In this document: one piece after another, positions 52,815 to 61,768 of the stretch | Layout of the letters: every line of letters begins with the position of its first letter | Numbering within the stretch: position 1 is the first letter of the stretch | Assembly: GCF_902459645.1 (NCBI RefSeq) | Contig: NZ_CABPSK010000001.1 | Coordinates: 744,001 to 808,000, forward strand | DNA: 64,000 bases | DNA from: Pandoraea pneumonica | Lineage (GTDB): Bacteria; Pseudomonadota; Gammaproteobacteria; Burkholderiales; Burkholderiaceae | Direction of reading: 5' to 3' | Translations under genes and position numbers: made by a program | Notes under the pieces: model-generated | Told to the model about the DNA's origin: nothing | The model's input: the letters and a program-made list of their open reading frames with translations, nothing else | Databases searched by the model: none

Positions 52815-53086
52815 GGCGAACTCCGGTTGATGTTTTCGCAATCGACGGGGCGGCGCAGGGTGCAAGATTGCCGTGTTCGCCGGGGGCCCGTGTCCCATTA
52901 GTCGACAACTTATTTTTGTTATTTTGTGCATATTTGCAAATTTGTGTATCTGTGTCTAGACTAAAAAAAACATTTTTCGCGTGTCATCAAAGCGACTCGA
53001 AACGACGCTAACGACACGCGCATCAGCCGGTTCTGCCACACTGTCGACGCGTCTTTGCACGCGTCGAATCACATGGGAGTTTGCGA
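52815..53086. promoter_or_regulatory. AT-rich divergent promoter region with possible DeoR operator
   Basis: 272 bp between the importer and phosphatase operons. An AT-rich stretch (about 52905-52976) contains a 10-bp palindrome ATTTGCAAAT (52932-52941) flanked by TTTGTG at 52924 and 52941, 17 bp apart. These are candidate DeoR sites controlling both directions. No gene is visible. Confidence 0.5.
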
Positions 53087-53896
53087 ATGCCGAATACCCC
53101 GGGCGTCGTCTTCGAACCCTCTTTGCAAGCCCTGTCAGACTTTGCTGAGTTGTTGGCCGACGAAGTTCGGCCGCTGTCGCTGGGGTGGTTTCGACGCCGT
53201 CTCGACATCGACGTGAAGGCCGATGAAAGCCCGGTCACGATTGCCGACCGGAATGTGGAGCAGGCGTTGCGCCGGCGCATCGCCGAGCAGTTTCCCGAGC
53301 ACGGCATTCTGGGCGAGGAATTCGGTGCGGCACACGCGGATGCGGAATTCGTGTGGTCGATCGATCCGATCGATGGAACACGCAGCTTTATCTCCGGTTT
53401 CCCGCTGTGGGGGACGCTGCTGGCCGTCACTCACCGCGGCACCCCTGTGGTTGGCGTGATCGACATGCCTGTGCAGGCAGAACGCTGGGTCGGGCGGCTC
53501 CGTCAGGGCGCTTGGCTCAATGGCAGCGCCTGTCGAACCAGCGACGTCACGCGGCTCTCCGATGCCACCGTCTACGCCACGTCTCCCGATATTTTTCAGG
53601 GTGCAGAAGCCGATGCCTTCGCCCGGCTTTCGCATGCCGTGAAGACGCGGCGCTTCGGCGGCGATTGCTACTGCTATGCGTTGCTCGCGAGCGGGCATAT
53701 CGATCTGGTCATGGAAGCCAGTCTGCAACCGTACGACTACCTTGCGCTGGCACCGGTGATTGAAGCGGCAGGCGGCGTGATTACCGACTGGGACGGCCGT
53801 GCGCTCACGCTTAACTCGCGTGGTCGAGTGCTGGCCGCTGCCAACGCCGAATTGCATCGCGCAGCGCTGGCGGTGATCGGACACGTGGCGCCATAG
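53087..53896 (+). CDS. Inositol-monophosphatase-family phosphatase (HisN/SuhB-like)
   Basis: 269 residues. The metal-site motifs of the family are present: GEEFG (near 70), SIDPIDGTRSF (near 90), and PYDYLALAPVIEAAGG near the C-terminus. It is Mg-dependent and removes phosphate from small alcohol phosphates; histidinol phosphate is the closest match by motif. GGGAG lies 7 bp before the ATG at 53087. Here it heads a gamma-glutamyl-type operon and may dephosphorylate the imported compound. Confidence 0.88.
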   Translation: MPNTPGVVFEPSLQALSDFAELLADEVRPLSLGWFRRRLDIDVKADESPVTIADRNVEQALRRRIAEQFPEHGILGEEFGAAHADAEFVWSIDPIDGTRSFISGFPLWGTLLAVTHRGTPVVGVIDMPVQAERWVGRLRQGAWLNGSACRTSDVTRLSDATVYATSPDIFQGAEADAFARLSHAVKTRRFGGDCYCYALLASGHIDLVMEASLQPYDYLALAPVIEAAGGVITDWDGRALTLNSRGRVLAAANAELHRAALAVIGHVAP

Positions 53897-53983
53897 CGCT
53901 TCGCGCCAGCGGCGCAACAGTTTTTGCAAGCGGGTGCGCTGCGGCAGCGCACGGGTTCACAACAACGTCTAGTGAGTAGAACG

Positions 53984-55369
53984 ATGCAAGAACGCGCGGT
54001 GAAAACGGTGGCAGATGCGGTAGCGCTGGTCGAGGCAAGTGCGCTCACGCATATCAAAGTGGGGCTGTCCGATATCGATGGTGTCATGCGCGGGAAGTAT
54101 CTGCGCCGCGACAAATTTCTGTCGGCGCTTAAATCGGGCTTTGCCTTTTGTAACGTCGTGCTGGGATGGGATCTCGACGATCACCTGTACGACAACGTGC
54201 AATACACCGGCTGGCATACGGCCTATCCGGATGCCCAAGTGCGCATCATTCCTGAAAGCTGCCGCCGATTGCCGCTGGAGTTGGGCCCGGAGGGCGAGCC
54301 GATGCTTTTCTTCCTTGCGGAATTCGATGGCCCTGCCGCCGAGGTCTGTCCGCGCCGGCTGTTTCATCGGGTGCTCGCACGGGCCGATAAACTCGGTTTT
54401 GACGCCTATGCCGCGCTCGAATATGAGTTCTTCATGTTCACCGAGACCCCGCAATCGGTGCGCGAGAAGGGCTACCGCAATCTCCAGAACTGGACACCCG
54501 GCAACTTTGGTTACTCGGTGCTGCGCAGCACCGTGGCATCGGAGTTCTATCGGCAGTTGAACGAGATGTGCGAAGCGATGGACATGCCTATCGAAGGACT
54601 GCACACGGAAACCGGACCGGGGGTGCTGGAGGCCGCACTGGCCGTAGATGTCGCCGCCAACGCGGCGGACAAAGGCTTCCTCTTCAAGACCTTCACGAAG
54701 GCGCTCGCCCAGCGCAATGGCCTGATGGCGACGTTCATGGCGAAGTGGTCGCACGATCACCCGGGGCAAAGCGGGCACATTCATTTGTCGCTGCGTAATA
54801 AGGCCACCCAACGCTCGGCGTTCTACGACGAGAGCCAGCCGTTCGGCATGAGCAAGACGCAAGCGAGTTTCATGGCAGGTGTACAACGCTACTTACCCGA
54901 GTTCATGGCGATGTATGCACAGACGGTCAATAGCTACTCGCGGCTGGTGCCGGGGTACTGGGCACCGCTCGACGCGACGTGGGGCATGGAGAATCGCACG
55001 ACGGCGCTGCGGCTCATTCCTGGCAGCGAAAAATCGCAGCGCGTCGAAGTGCGCATCGGCTCGGCCGATGCCAACCCATACATCGCACTGGCCGCTGCAC
55101 TTGGGTCGGGGCTATATGGCATCGAAACCGGGCTGGAACCCGAGCCGATGGTGCAGGGCAACGCCTATGCGCAGCAGTTCTCGCCGCACCTGAAGTTGCC
55201 GAACACGCTCTGGGACGCCGCGCAACGCCTGCGCAGCTCGACGGCTGCCACCACGCTTTTCGGTGCCCCGTTCGTCGAACACTTTGCCGCCACGCGAGAG
55301 TGGGAAGAGCGCGAATTCCGCCGCCACGTCACCGACTGGGAATTGTCACGATACTTCGAAATCATCTGA
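53984..55369 (+). CDS. Glutamine-synthetase-family ligase (gamma-glutamyl-amine synthetase-like)
   Basis: 461 residues. Conserved elements: ISDIDGVMRGKY-like N-terminus (VGLSDIDGVMRGKYLRRDKF), EYEFFMF and ETGPGVLEAAL metal ligands, GQSGHIHLSL, NRTTALR and the ADANPYIALAAAL end region. The DIDGVMRGK start is a mark of GS-like enzymes that glutamylate amines (PuuA, GlnA3/4, IpuC) rather than true GlnA. Start at 53984. It sits between the phosphatase and an aldehyde dehydrogenase. Confidence 0.88.
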   Translation: MQERAVKTVADAVALVEASALTHIKVGLSDIDGVMRGKYLRRDKFLSALKSGFAFCNVVLGWDLDDHLYDNVQYTGWHTAYPDAQVRIIPESCRRLPLELGPEGEPMLFFLAEFDGPAAEVCPRRLFHRVLARADKLGFDAYAALEYEFFMFTETPQSVREKGYRNLQNWTPGNFGYSVLRSTVASEFYRQLNEMCEAMDMPIEGLHTETGPGVLEAALAVDVAANAADKGFLFKTFTKALAQRNGLMATFMAKWSHDHPGQSGHIHLSLRNKATQRSAFYDESQPFGMSKTQASFMAGVQRYLPEFMAMYAQTVNSYSRLVPGYWAPLDATWGMENRTTALRLIPGSEKSQRVEVRIGSADANPYIALAAALGSGLYGIETGLEPEPMVQGNAYAQQFSPHLKLPNTLWDAAQRLRSSTAATTLFGAPFVEHFAATREWEEREFRRHVTDWELSRYFEII

Positions 55370-55438
55370 TCCGCGACGGGGCAACCCTTCCCGACCGTCC
55401 GAACGCATCGAACTCACTGAACCATCCATCAGGCGCTC

Positions 55439-56827
55439 ATGAAACAGGAACTCATCACCATCAGCCCCATCGACGGCCGCGAGGTCGTGCGCCGTCCCTA
55501 CGTCGACGAAACCACGCTCGCCGCCATGCTCGAGCGAGCGCAAGCGGCGCAGCCCGCGTGGCGCGCCCGCCCATTGAACGAGCGCAAGGCACTCGTCAGC
55601 GCAGCGGTTGAGCGATTTGTCGCCATGCGCGACGAAGTGGCTCACGCCATCACCCTTCAAATGGGGCGGCCGCTGCGATACACACCGGGCGAGGTGGACG
55701 GCTTCGCCGCGCGGGCGCGGCACATGATCGACATCGCGGACACGGCCCTCGCGCCCGTGGCCGTCGCGCCCCAAGCCGGATTCACGCGCTACATCAAACG
55801 CGAACCGATTGGCGTCGTGCTCACCATTGCGCCGTGGAATTACCCGTTGCTAACCGCCGTGAACAGCATCGTGCCAGCGCTGGTGGCGGGCAACGTGGTG
55901 ATACTCAAGCACTCGGAACAAACGCCGTTGTGCGCCGAAAGGATGCACCGCGCATTCGTCGAGGCAGGGCTTCCCGCCGATGTATTCCAGTTCGTTCACG
56001 CCAATCACGAGATGACGCAGCGGCTCATCGCGGCGCCAGAAATTGGTTACGTCTCGTTCACGGGCTCAGTCAATGGGGGCCGCATGGTGGAGCGCACGGC
56101 AGCCGGGCGTTTCATTGGCGTGGGGTTGGAGTTGGGTGGGAACGACCCGGCGTACGTGCGCGCCGACGCGAAGCTCGATCACGCCGTCGAGACGCTCGTG
56201 GACGGCGCGTTCTTCAACTCGGGGCAGTCGTGTTGCGGCATTCAACGCATTTACGTGGCCGACTCGATCTACGACACGTTTGTCGAGCACGCCGTCGCAT
56301 TGACGCAGCAATATGTGCTCGGCGACCCGATGCTGCCGGAGACGACCCTCGGCCCACTGGTGCGTGTATCGGCTGCGGACGGCGTGCGCGCGATTTTGGC
56401 CGATGCCGCTGAGCGAGGGGCGCGGAATTTGATCGACGCGAAACGCTTCGCCGCCGATCGCGATGGCACCGCTTATTTGGCACCGGCGCTACTGGTCGAC
56501 GTCGATCACAGCATGACGCTGATGAACGACGAATGCTTCGGTCCGGCCGTCGGCATCATGCGGGTGAAGGACGACGACGACGCGATCCAATGGATGAACG
56601 ACAGTCCGTACGGACTGACGGCCGCCGTATTTACGCGCGACGAAGACGCTGCGGTGCGCATTGGCGAGCGCGTATCCACCGGCACGTTCTTCATGAACCG
56701 ATGCGATTACCTCGATCCTGCGCTGGCATGGACTGGCGTGAAGAACACCGGGCGTGGCGCGTCGTTGTCCGTGATCGGCTACGAGCATCTGACACAGCCC
56801 AAGTCGTTCCACCTGCGCTCCCTCTAA
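55439..56827 (+). CDS. NAD(P)-dependent aldehyde dehydrogenase
   Basis: 462 residues, with Asn134 (APWNYPLL), Glu231 (ELGGNDP) and Cys265 in SGQSCCGIQR, the last followed by a second cysteine. The length and the FFNSGQSCC loop fit the succinate-semialdehyde/betaine aldehyde-type group. It may oxidise a gamma-glutamyl-aminoaldehyde made by the alcohol dehydrogenase encoded next. The 69-bp gap to the ligase and 56 bp to the next gene contain no terminator. Confidence 0.9.
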   Translation: MKQELITISPIDGREVVRRPYVDETTLAAMLERAQAAQPAWRARPLNERKALVSAAVERFVAMRDEVAHAITLQMGRPLRYTPGEVDGFAARARHMIDIADTALAPVAVAPQAGFTRYIKREPIGVVLTIAPWNYPLLTAVNSIVPALVAGNVVILKHSEQTPLCAERMHRAFVEAGLPADVFQFVHANHEMTQRLIAAPEIGYVSFTGSVNGGRMVERTAAGRFIGVGLELGGNDPAYVRADAKLDHAVETLVDGAFFNSGQSCCGIQRIYVADSIYDTFVEHAVALTQQYVLGDPMLPETTLGPLVRVSAADGVRAILADAAERGARNLIDAKRFAADRDGTAYLAPALLVDVDHSMTLMNDECFGPAVGIMRVKDDDDAIQWMNDSPYGLTAAVFTRDEDAAVRIGERVSTGTFFMNRCDYLDPALAWTGVKNTGRGASLSVIGYEHLTQPKSFHLRSL

Positions 56828-56883
56828 TGCCGCTTTAATGCTGCCTCTGCATTCACCTCTGAACGATTGCCAAGGAAGACACG

Positions 56884-58047
56884 ATGAAGCCTGCTGCCGT
56901 GAATTGGAACTACCCGACTGCCGTGAAGGTCGGCGTTGGACGCGTGCGAGAGTTGCCCGATTGGTGCAAGAGCTTGGGCATGAAGCGGCCGTTGCTCGTC
57001 ACCGACCCGGGGTTGGCCGCGATGCCGATGCTCACGCAGGCCCGCGCAGCGTGTGAGTCTGCCGGTCTGGCGTGTGGTCTGTTTCACGACATAAAAGGCA
57101 ACCCGACCGGCACCAATGTCGACACCGGCGTGCGCGCATTCCGCGACGGGCAACACGATGGCGTGATTGCGTTCGGCGGCGGATCGGCGCTCGACGCTGC
57201 CAAGGCGATTGCGCTGATGGCCGGCCAGACGCGGCCGCTATGGGACTTCGAAGACGTTGGCGACAACTATCTGCGAGTCGATGTGGCTGGCATGGCACCG
57301 GTGGTTGCAGTGCCGACGACCGCTGGCACCGGTTCGGAAGTGGGACGAGCGTCGGTCATCACTGACGAGGCAGCACACGTGAAGCGCATCATCTTTCACG
57401 CCCGCATGTTGCCGAGCGTGGTGATTCTCGATGCCGAACTGACCACCGGACTTCCCGCCAAGCTCACCGCAGCGACGGGCATGGACGCGCTCTCCCACAA
57501 TCTGGAAGCCTATAGCTCACCGTTCTATCACCCGATGGCATCGGGCATCGCATTGGAGGGGATGCGGCTGATCAAGGACTATTTGCCGCGCGCAGTGAAA
57601 GACGGGACGGACCTCGAGGCGCGACAGCAGATGCTCGTCGCATCGAGCATGGGGGCCACAGCGTTTCAGCGCGGGCTGGGTGCCATGCACGCGTTGGCGC
57701 ATCCGTTGGGCGCTTTGTACGATGCCCACCACGGCATGCTGAATGCGATTTTGATGCCCTACGTGCTGCGCGCCAACGAGACGGCGATCAGCGAGCGAAT
57801 TGCCGCATTGGCCCGCTATCTCGATCTTCCGTCTGCGAGCTTTGAGGGTTTTCTTGACTGGGTGCTCGCCCTGCGAGATTCGATTGGCATACCGCATACG
57901 CTCGCTGAGATCGGCATCAATGCGCACGAGGCACAGCGCATTGGCGAGATGGCGGTGGCCGATGGGTCCGCTGGCACGAACCCCATCGCGTTCGACGCAC
58001 CGGCCTACGCACGCTTGTTCACGTCGGCTGTACGCGGCGGCTTGTAA
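56884..58047 (+). CDS. Iron-containing alcohol dehydrogenase
   Basis: 387 residues. NAD-binding GGGSALDAAKAIAL, then PTTAGTGSEVGRASVI, and the metal-ligand segments GMDALSHNLEAYSSP and HALAHPLGALYDAHHGMLNA. It is a group III Fe-type dehydrogenase that oxidises a primary alcohol, or reduces an aldehyde, using NAD. It fits as the step before the adjacent aldehyde dehydrogenase. The M81 gene starts 9 bp after its stop. Confidence 0.92.
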   Translation: MKPAAVNWNYPTAVKVGVGRVRELPDWCKSLGMKRPLLVTDPGLAAMPMLTQARAACESAGLACGLFHDIKGNPTGTNVDTGVRAFRDGQHDGVIAFGGGSALDAAKAIALMAGQTRPLWDFEDVGDNYLRVDVAGMAPVVAVPTTAGTGSEVGRASVITDEAAHVKRIIFHARMLPSVVILDAELTTGLPAKLTAATGMDALSHNLEAYSSPFYHPMASGIALEGMRLIKDYLPRAVKDGTDLEARQQMLVASSMGATAFQRGLGAMHALAHPLGALYDAHHGMLNAILMPYVLRANETAISERIAALARYLDLPSASFEGFLDWVLALRDSIGIPHTLAEIGINAHEAQRIGEMAVADGSAGTNPIAFDAPAYARLFTSAVRGGL

Positions 58048-58056
58048 GGGCGAGCA

Positions 58057-59514
58057 ATGGCGCGTATCGGCATTGGTGGTTTTCTGCACGAGACCAACAC
58101 GTTTTCAACGCAACGCACGCGCTTGGCAGACTTTATCGCTGCCGACGCGTGGCCGGGGTTGTTGTCGGGCGATGAGATGTTCGATGCCTGTGCGGGGGTG
58201 AATTTGGCGTTGTCAGGCTTTGTCGACGCCAGCGCCGCACATACGCGGGTACCACTCGTTTGGTGCTCGGCAAACCCGAGTGGCCCAGTCACGGAAGATG
58301 CGTTCGAAGCGGTGGCGCTCATGCTGGCGCTCGCGATTCGGGATGCCGGACCGCTCGACGCGCTATTTCTCGACTTGCACGGTGCGATGGTCTGCGAGCA
58401 TCTCGACGATGGCGAAGGGGAGTTACTCAAGCGGCTGCGCGCACAAGTCGGGCCCGGCGTGCCCATTGTGGCTGCGCTCGATTTTCACGCGAACATCAGC
58501 GACGCGATGGTGTGTCACGCCGATGTGTTGGTGCCGTACCGCACCTATCCGCATGTGGATATGGCGGATACCGGGCGGCGTGCCGCACAAATTATGGAGC
58601 GTCTGCTCGCTGGGGAAAAGCCCTCGAAGGCGTGGCGGCGCCTGCCATTCCTTATTCCGATGCAATGGCAAAGCACGCTGATGGCGCCTGCGGCGTCATT
58701 GATGGCGCGCACGATCGACGCGAGCGATGCGCCGGGGATAACGTTGGCCGCCTTCGCGCCGGGATTTCCGCTTGCCGACGTGCCCGATTCAGCGCCAAGT
58801 GTGTTGGTTTATGCGCAGGCACCCGAGGCGGCAGAGCAATTAGCGGATGATCTCGCCAGCGCCGTCGCACAGTCCGCCGACGCGTTCAACGGCACGCTCT
58901 ACTCACCCGTGGACGCCGTTGCAACGGCCTGCCGTCATGCGGGGGCTGGCGTCGTGATTCTGGCGGACACGCAAGATAACCCCGGTGGCGGAGCCAATGG
59001 CGACACCACGGATTTGCTTCATACGTTGGTGGCGGCGAATGCACAGGCGGTATTGGCCGGCGTTGTTTGCGACCCCGTCTTTGCCGCCGCTGCGCACGCG
59101 GCGGGCGTTGGCGCGACGTTGCGTGCCGGATTAGGCGGCGCCAGTGGCATCGGTGCCGGGCCGTTGGTCAGCGAGTTCGACGTGATCGCATTGGGCGACG
59201 GTCAATTCACCGGTACCGGCCCGTTCTATCTGGGCTGTCGAATGGATTTGGGGCCGATGGCGCGTGTGCGCGTGCACGGTGTTGAAATTGTCGTGTCGAG
59301 CCGCAAGCAGCAGGCGGCCGATCAGGCGATGTTCCGGCATGTTGGGGCGAACCCGTCGGACTACCGGATACTGGCGCTCAAGAGTTCGGTCCATTTTCGT
59401 GCCGACTTCACCGAACTGGCGGATCAGATCCTGATGGTCGCGGCACCCGGCGTCAACGTTGCCGACTTGCGGCAACTGGATTATCGGCATCTTCGCATCG
59501 AGATGCCCAAGTAG
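58057..59514 (+). CDS. M81-family metallopeptidase (MlrC-like amide hydrolase)
   Basis: 485 residues. M81/MlrC motifs: HETNTFS near the start, FLDLHGAMV, ALDFHANIS, PYRTYPHVDMADTGRRA and DTQDNPGGGANGDTTDLL, which together hold the zinc ligands. MlrC cleaves peptide bonds in linear microcystin fragments, but most family members sit in small-molecule operons. As the last gene here it is a good candidate for removing the gamma-glutamyl group at the end of the pathway. It is convergent with the tetR gene. Confidence 0.88.
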   Translation: MARIGIGGFLHETNTFSTQRTRLADFIAADAWPGLLSGDEMFDACAGVNLALSGFVDASAAHTRVPLVWCSANPSGPVTEDAFEAVALMLALAIRDAGPLDALFLDLHGAMVCEHLDDGEGELLKRLRAQVGPGVPIVAALDFHANISDAMVCHADVLVPYRTYPHVDMADTGRRAAQIMERLLAGEKPSKAWRRLPFLIPMQWQSTLMAPAASLMARTIDASDAPGITLAAFAPGFPLADVPDSAPSVLVYAQAPEAAEQLADDLASAVAQSADAFNGTLYSPVDAVATACRHAGAGVVILADTQDNPGGGANGDTTDLLHTLVAANAQAVLAGVVCDPVFAAAAHAAGVGATLRAGLGGASGIGAGPLVSEFDVIALGDGQFTGTGPFYLGCRMDLGPMARVRVHGVEIVVSSRKQQAADQAMFRHVGANPSDYRILALKSSVHFRADFTELADQILMVAAPGVNVADLRQLDYRHLRIEMPK

Positions 59515-59539
59515 CGCAACGAGGCACTAGCCGTGCGCG

Positions 59540-60226
59540 TTATTCCTTTCCGACATGCCGTTCGAGCAAGTCGATATCGTCGCGAAGCCGTTTGAGAATG
59601 CCCGCAGCATTCGGCGAGTGCAATTCCCGTCCGGCATCCTGACCGACGGCGCGAAGCGCCATGTCGGCTATCTGCTCGGCAATTTCATCCACCTTGCGCG
59701 TCCCGGTCGGCGTGAACCACCACGCCGTCCAGTTACACATGCCGATGATCGAAAACGCGGCGATCTTGGCGTCCATTACTCGAAAGTCGCCGCGCTCGAT
59801 CCCTAGCTCGATGGCGTGCCGAAACTGTTCCAGCACGGCGCGACGCGATTGCTCGGCCAGCGCGCGCTGCTCGGGCGGCAAATTGTCCTCATTGCGCTCG
59901 ACCACGCGAAACGCCAGCGGGTGCGTCAGGATCAGGTGCGCATGCCGCAGCACCAGATGCCGCAGCATGGCCGCAGGTTCCCGTGTGTCGCTCGGCAAAG
60001 CCTCCGAGGCCAGTTGTCCGGCTGCGCGCGTGACCACCGTGGTCAGCACTTCGAGAATCGCTTCCTTGCTCTTGAAGTAGTAATAGAGCGCCGGGCGGCT
60101 CACGCCCACCACGTCGGCAATGTCATTGAAGCTGGTGCCGTCGAACCCGCGCTCGATGAACAGCCGGGTGGCCACTTCCAGAATGTTCTCGCGCAACGTG
60201 TCGCTTTTCGTTTGTGCCTTCGTCAT
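59540..60226 (-). CDS. TetR-family transcriptional regulator
   Basis: 228 residues. Helix-turn-helix NILEVATRLFIERGFDGTSFNDIADVVGVSRPALYYYFKSK at the N-terminus (residues about 14-55), followed by a ligand domain of the acyl-CoA-sensing TetR_C type. GGAGG lies 8 bp before the ATG at 60226. It is divergent from the hydrolase/VOC/AMP-ligase operon and probably represses it through the two sites at 60329 and 60360. Confidence 0.88.
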   Translation of the reverse strand: MTKAQTKSDTLRENILEVATRLFIERGFDGTSFNDIADVVGVSRPALYYYFKSKEAILEVLTTVVTRAAGQLASEALPSDTREPAAMLRHLVLRHAHLILTHPLAFRVVERNEDNLPPEQRALAEQSRRAVLEQFRHAIELGIERGDFRVMDAKIAAFSIIGMCNWTAWWFTPTGTRKVDEIAEQIADMALRAVGQDAGRELHSPNAAGILKRLRDDIDLLERHVGKE

Positions 60227-60248
60227 GGCCGTTCCTCCGGTCGTCTTT

Positions 60249-60262
60249 TGACGCAAGCGTCA
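60249..60262. promoter_or_regulatory. Palindrome in the tetR leader
   Basis: TGACGC-AA-GCGTCA, a perfect 14-bp palindrome, 23 bp upstream of the tetR start; near-symmetric CTTT and AAAG flank it. It could be an operator in tetR's own promoter, different in sequence from the two TTTAC sites. Confidence 0.5.
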
Positions 60263-60328
60263 GAAAGCCCCAACGATAACGAAAATTCACCGGCACGCAA
60301 AGGCAATAGTGACGCTCACCGACGCGAT

Positions 60329-60375
60329 TTTACACATTCGTCAAATTTTCATCGAAATGTTTACTAATTCGTAAA
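60329..60375. promoter_or_regulatory. Pair of TetR-type operators
   Basis: TTTACACATTCGTCAA (60329-60344) and TTTACTAATTCGTAAA (60360-60375). Each is TTTAC-N6-GTAAA-like (the first with one mismatch), with matching ATTCGT cores. The 31-bp spacing puts them on the same DNA face, three turns apart. The second ends 36 bp before the hydrolase ATG. Confidence 0.65.
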
Positions 60376-60411
60376 AAAATGAACTAGGATGTTGAAAAAG
60401 GAGGTGACGAC

Positions 60412-61725
60412 ATGCATCAACAGCATCAGCCAGCGCCGGGTCATACCGGGCGCGAGAGCCCGACGGCGGGGTTCCTGAATACCGACTGGAATCCGCGCGA
60501 CCTGCCGCCGAACACGACAACACGCAACGTCGTGTTGCGCACGGCCGATGGTGCGGCGACGAGCGGCTCGCTTTACGTGCCCGACGGCTCGCCCGATACG
60601 GTGGTGTGCATCATGCATCCGCGCGAATTCATGGCGTGCCACTACCTGATTCCGGACATCGCCGGCGCGGGGTATGCCGCGTGGACGCAGGCACCGCGCT
60701 CCGTCGGCAACGACATGCGTCTGGAGCACGAATTCGCGCTCTACGACGTGGCGGCTGCGATCAAGCATCTGCGCGACATCGGATTCAAACGCGTGGTGCT
60801 CGTTGGGAATTCGGGCGGCAGCGGGTTGTATGCGCTCTACGTGCAGCAATCGAATCTCGCGCCTGAATCGCGTATCGCCCGCACGCCCGGCGGACGGCCG
60901 ACGAAGCTGGCCTCGCTCGACATGCCGCCCATCGACGGCATGGTTTTCGTGGCGCCTCACCCGGGGCAAGGCGCGTTGCTGCAAACCTGTATCGACCCGT
61001 CGGTGACGAACGAACACGACGCCCTGTCGGTCGACCCGGCCTTGGACCCGTTCGATCCTGCCAACGGCTTCGCGCTGCCACAGCGCCGCACGGCAGACAC
61101 GTCGCCCGCTGCATCCACCGCCTATCACGCCGATTTCGTCGCCCGCTATCGCGCCGCTCAAACGGCACGCGTTGCCCGTATCGATGCCATGGCGCGCGAT
61201 CTGATTGCGGCGCGCCAAGGGGCTCGCGAGCGAATGAAACACGAGGGCGCAGCACATGACGCGCGTCTGCGTCGCATGGCAGCGCACACACCGTTGATGA
61301 CGATTTGGCGCACTGACGCCGATCTGCGGTGCTTTGATCTGACACTCGACCCGTCGGATCGCAAATTCGGCTCGTTGTGGGGCAGCGACCCTTTTGCGTC
61401 GAACTATGGGGCAGTGGGGTTTGCGCGCGTGTGCTCGCCTGAGGCTTGGCTCTCGACATGGTCGGGGTTGTCGTCGAACGCGTTGCTCTCGAAGACCGCC
61501 GCCGCGATCGAACAGCCCACCTTGCTCATCGAATACACCGGCGATCAGGCGTGTTTCCCCAGCGTGATCGCAGACATCTATCAGCGCGTCGGTGCCACGC
61601 ACAAGACCCATCGGCGCGTGCGCGGCGACCACCACGGGCGCGCGCTGGCCGAAGGCGAGGAGGCCGGGCGCTATATCGCTGGCCGCCTGCTTCAAGACTG
61701 GCTGCGCGAACACTTCGCCCAATGA
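60412..61725 (+). CDS. Alpha/beta-hydrolase-fold protein
   Basis: 437 residues. The nucleophile elbow is GNSGGS (Ser134) rather than the common GHSxG; MHPREFMACH and the late RVRGDHHGRALAEGE region (histidine) complete a likely triad. There is a long cap insertion between about 200 and 370. No signal peptide. It is the first gene of the TetR-controlled operon and may hydrolyse an aryl ester or thioester. The start has AGGAGG upstream. Confidence 0.78.
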   Translation: MHQQHQPAPGHTGRESPTAGFLNTDWNPRDLPPNTTTRNVVLRTADGAATSGSLYVPDGSPDTVVCIMHPREFMACHYLIPDIAGAGYAAWTQAPRSVGNDMRLEHEFALYDVAAAIKHLRDIGFKRVVLVGNSGGSGLYALYVQQSNLAPESRIARTPGGRPTKLASLDMPPIDGMVFVAPHPGQGALLQTCIDPSVTNEHDALSVDPALDPFDPANGFALPQRRTADTSPAASTAYHADFVARYRAAQTARVARIDAMARDLIAARQGARERMKHEGAAHDARLRRMAAHTPLMTIWRTDADLRCFDLTLDPSDRKFGSLWGSDPFASNYGAVGFARVCSPEAWLSTWSGLSSNALLSKTAAAIEQPTLLIEYTGDQACFPSVIADIYQRVGATHKTHRRVRGDHHGRALAEGEEAGRYIAGRLLQDWLREHFAQ

Positions 61726-61768
61726 CGATTCTCTTTTCTCCGAACCCTAAAGTCTCGGGAGACCCGAC

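Noticed and set aside
60364-61722. Minus-strand 452-codon ORF opposite the alpha/beta-hydrolase
   Set aside because: Low-complexity Arg/His-rich translation; the plus-strand frame has a nucleophile elbow and ribosome-binding site.
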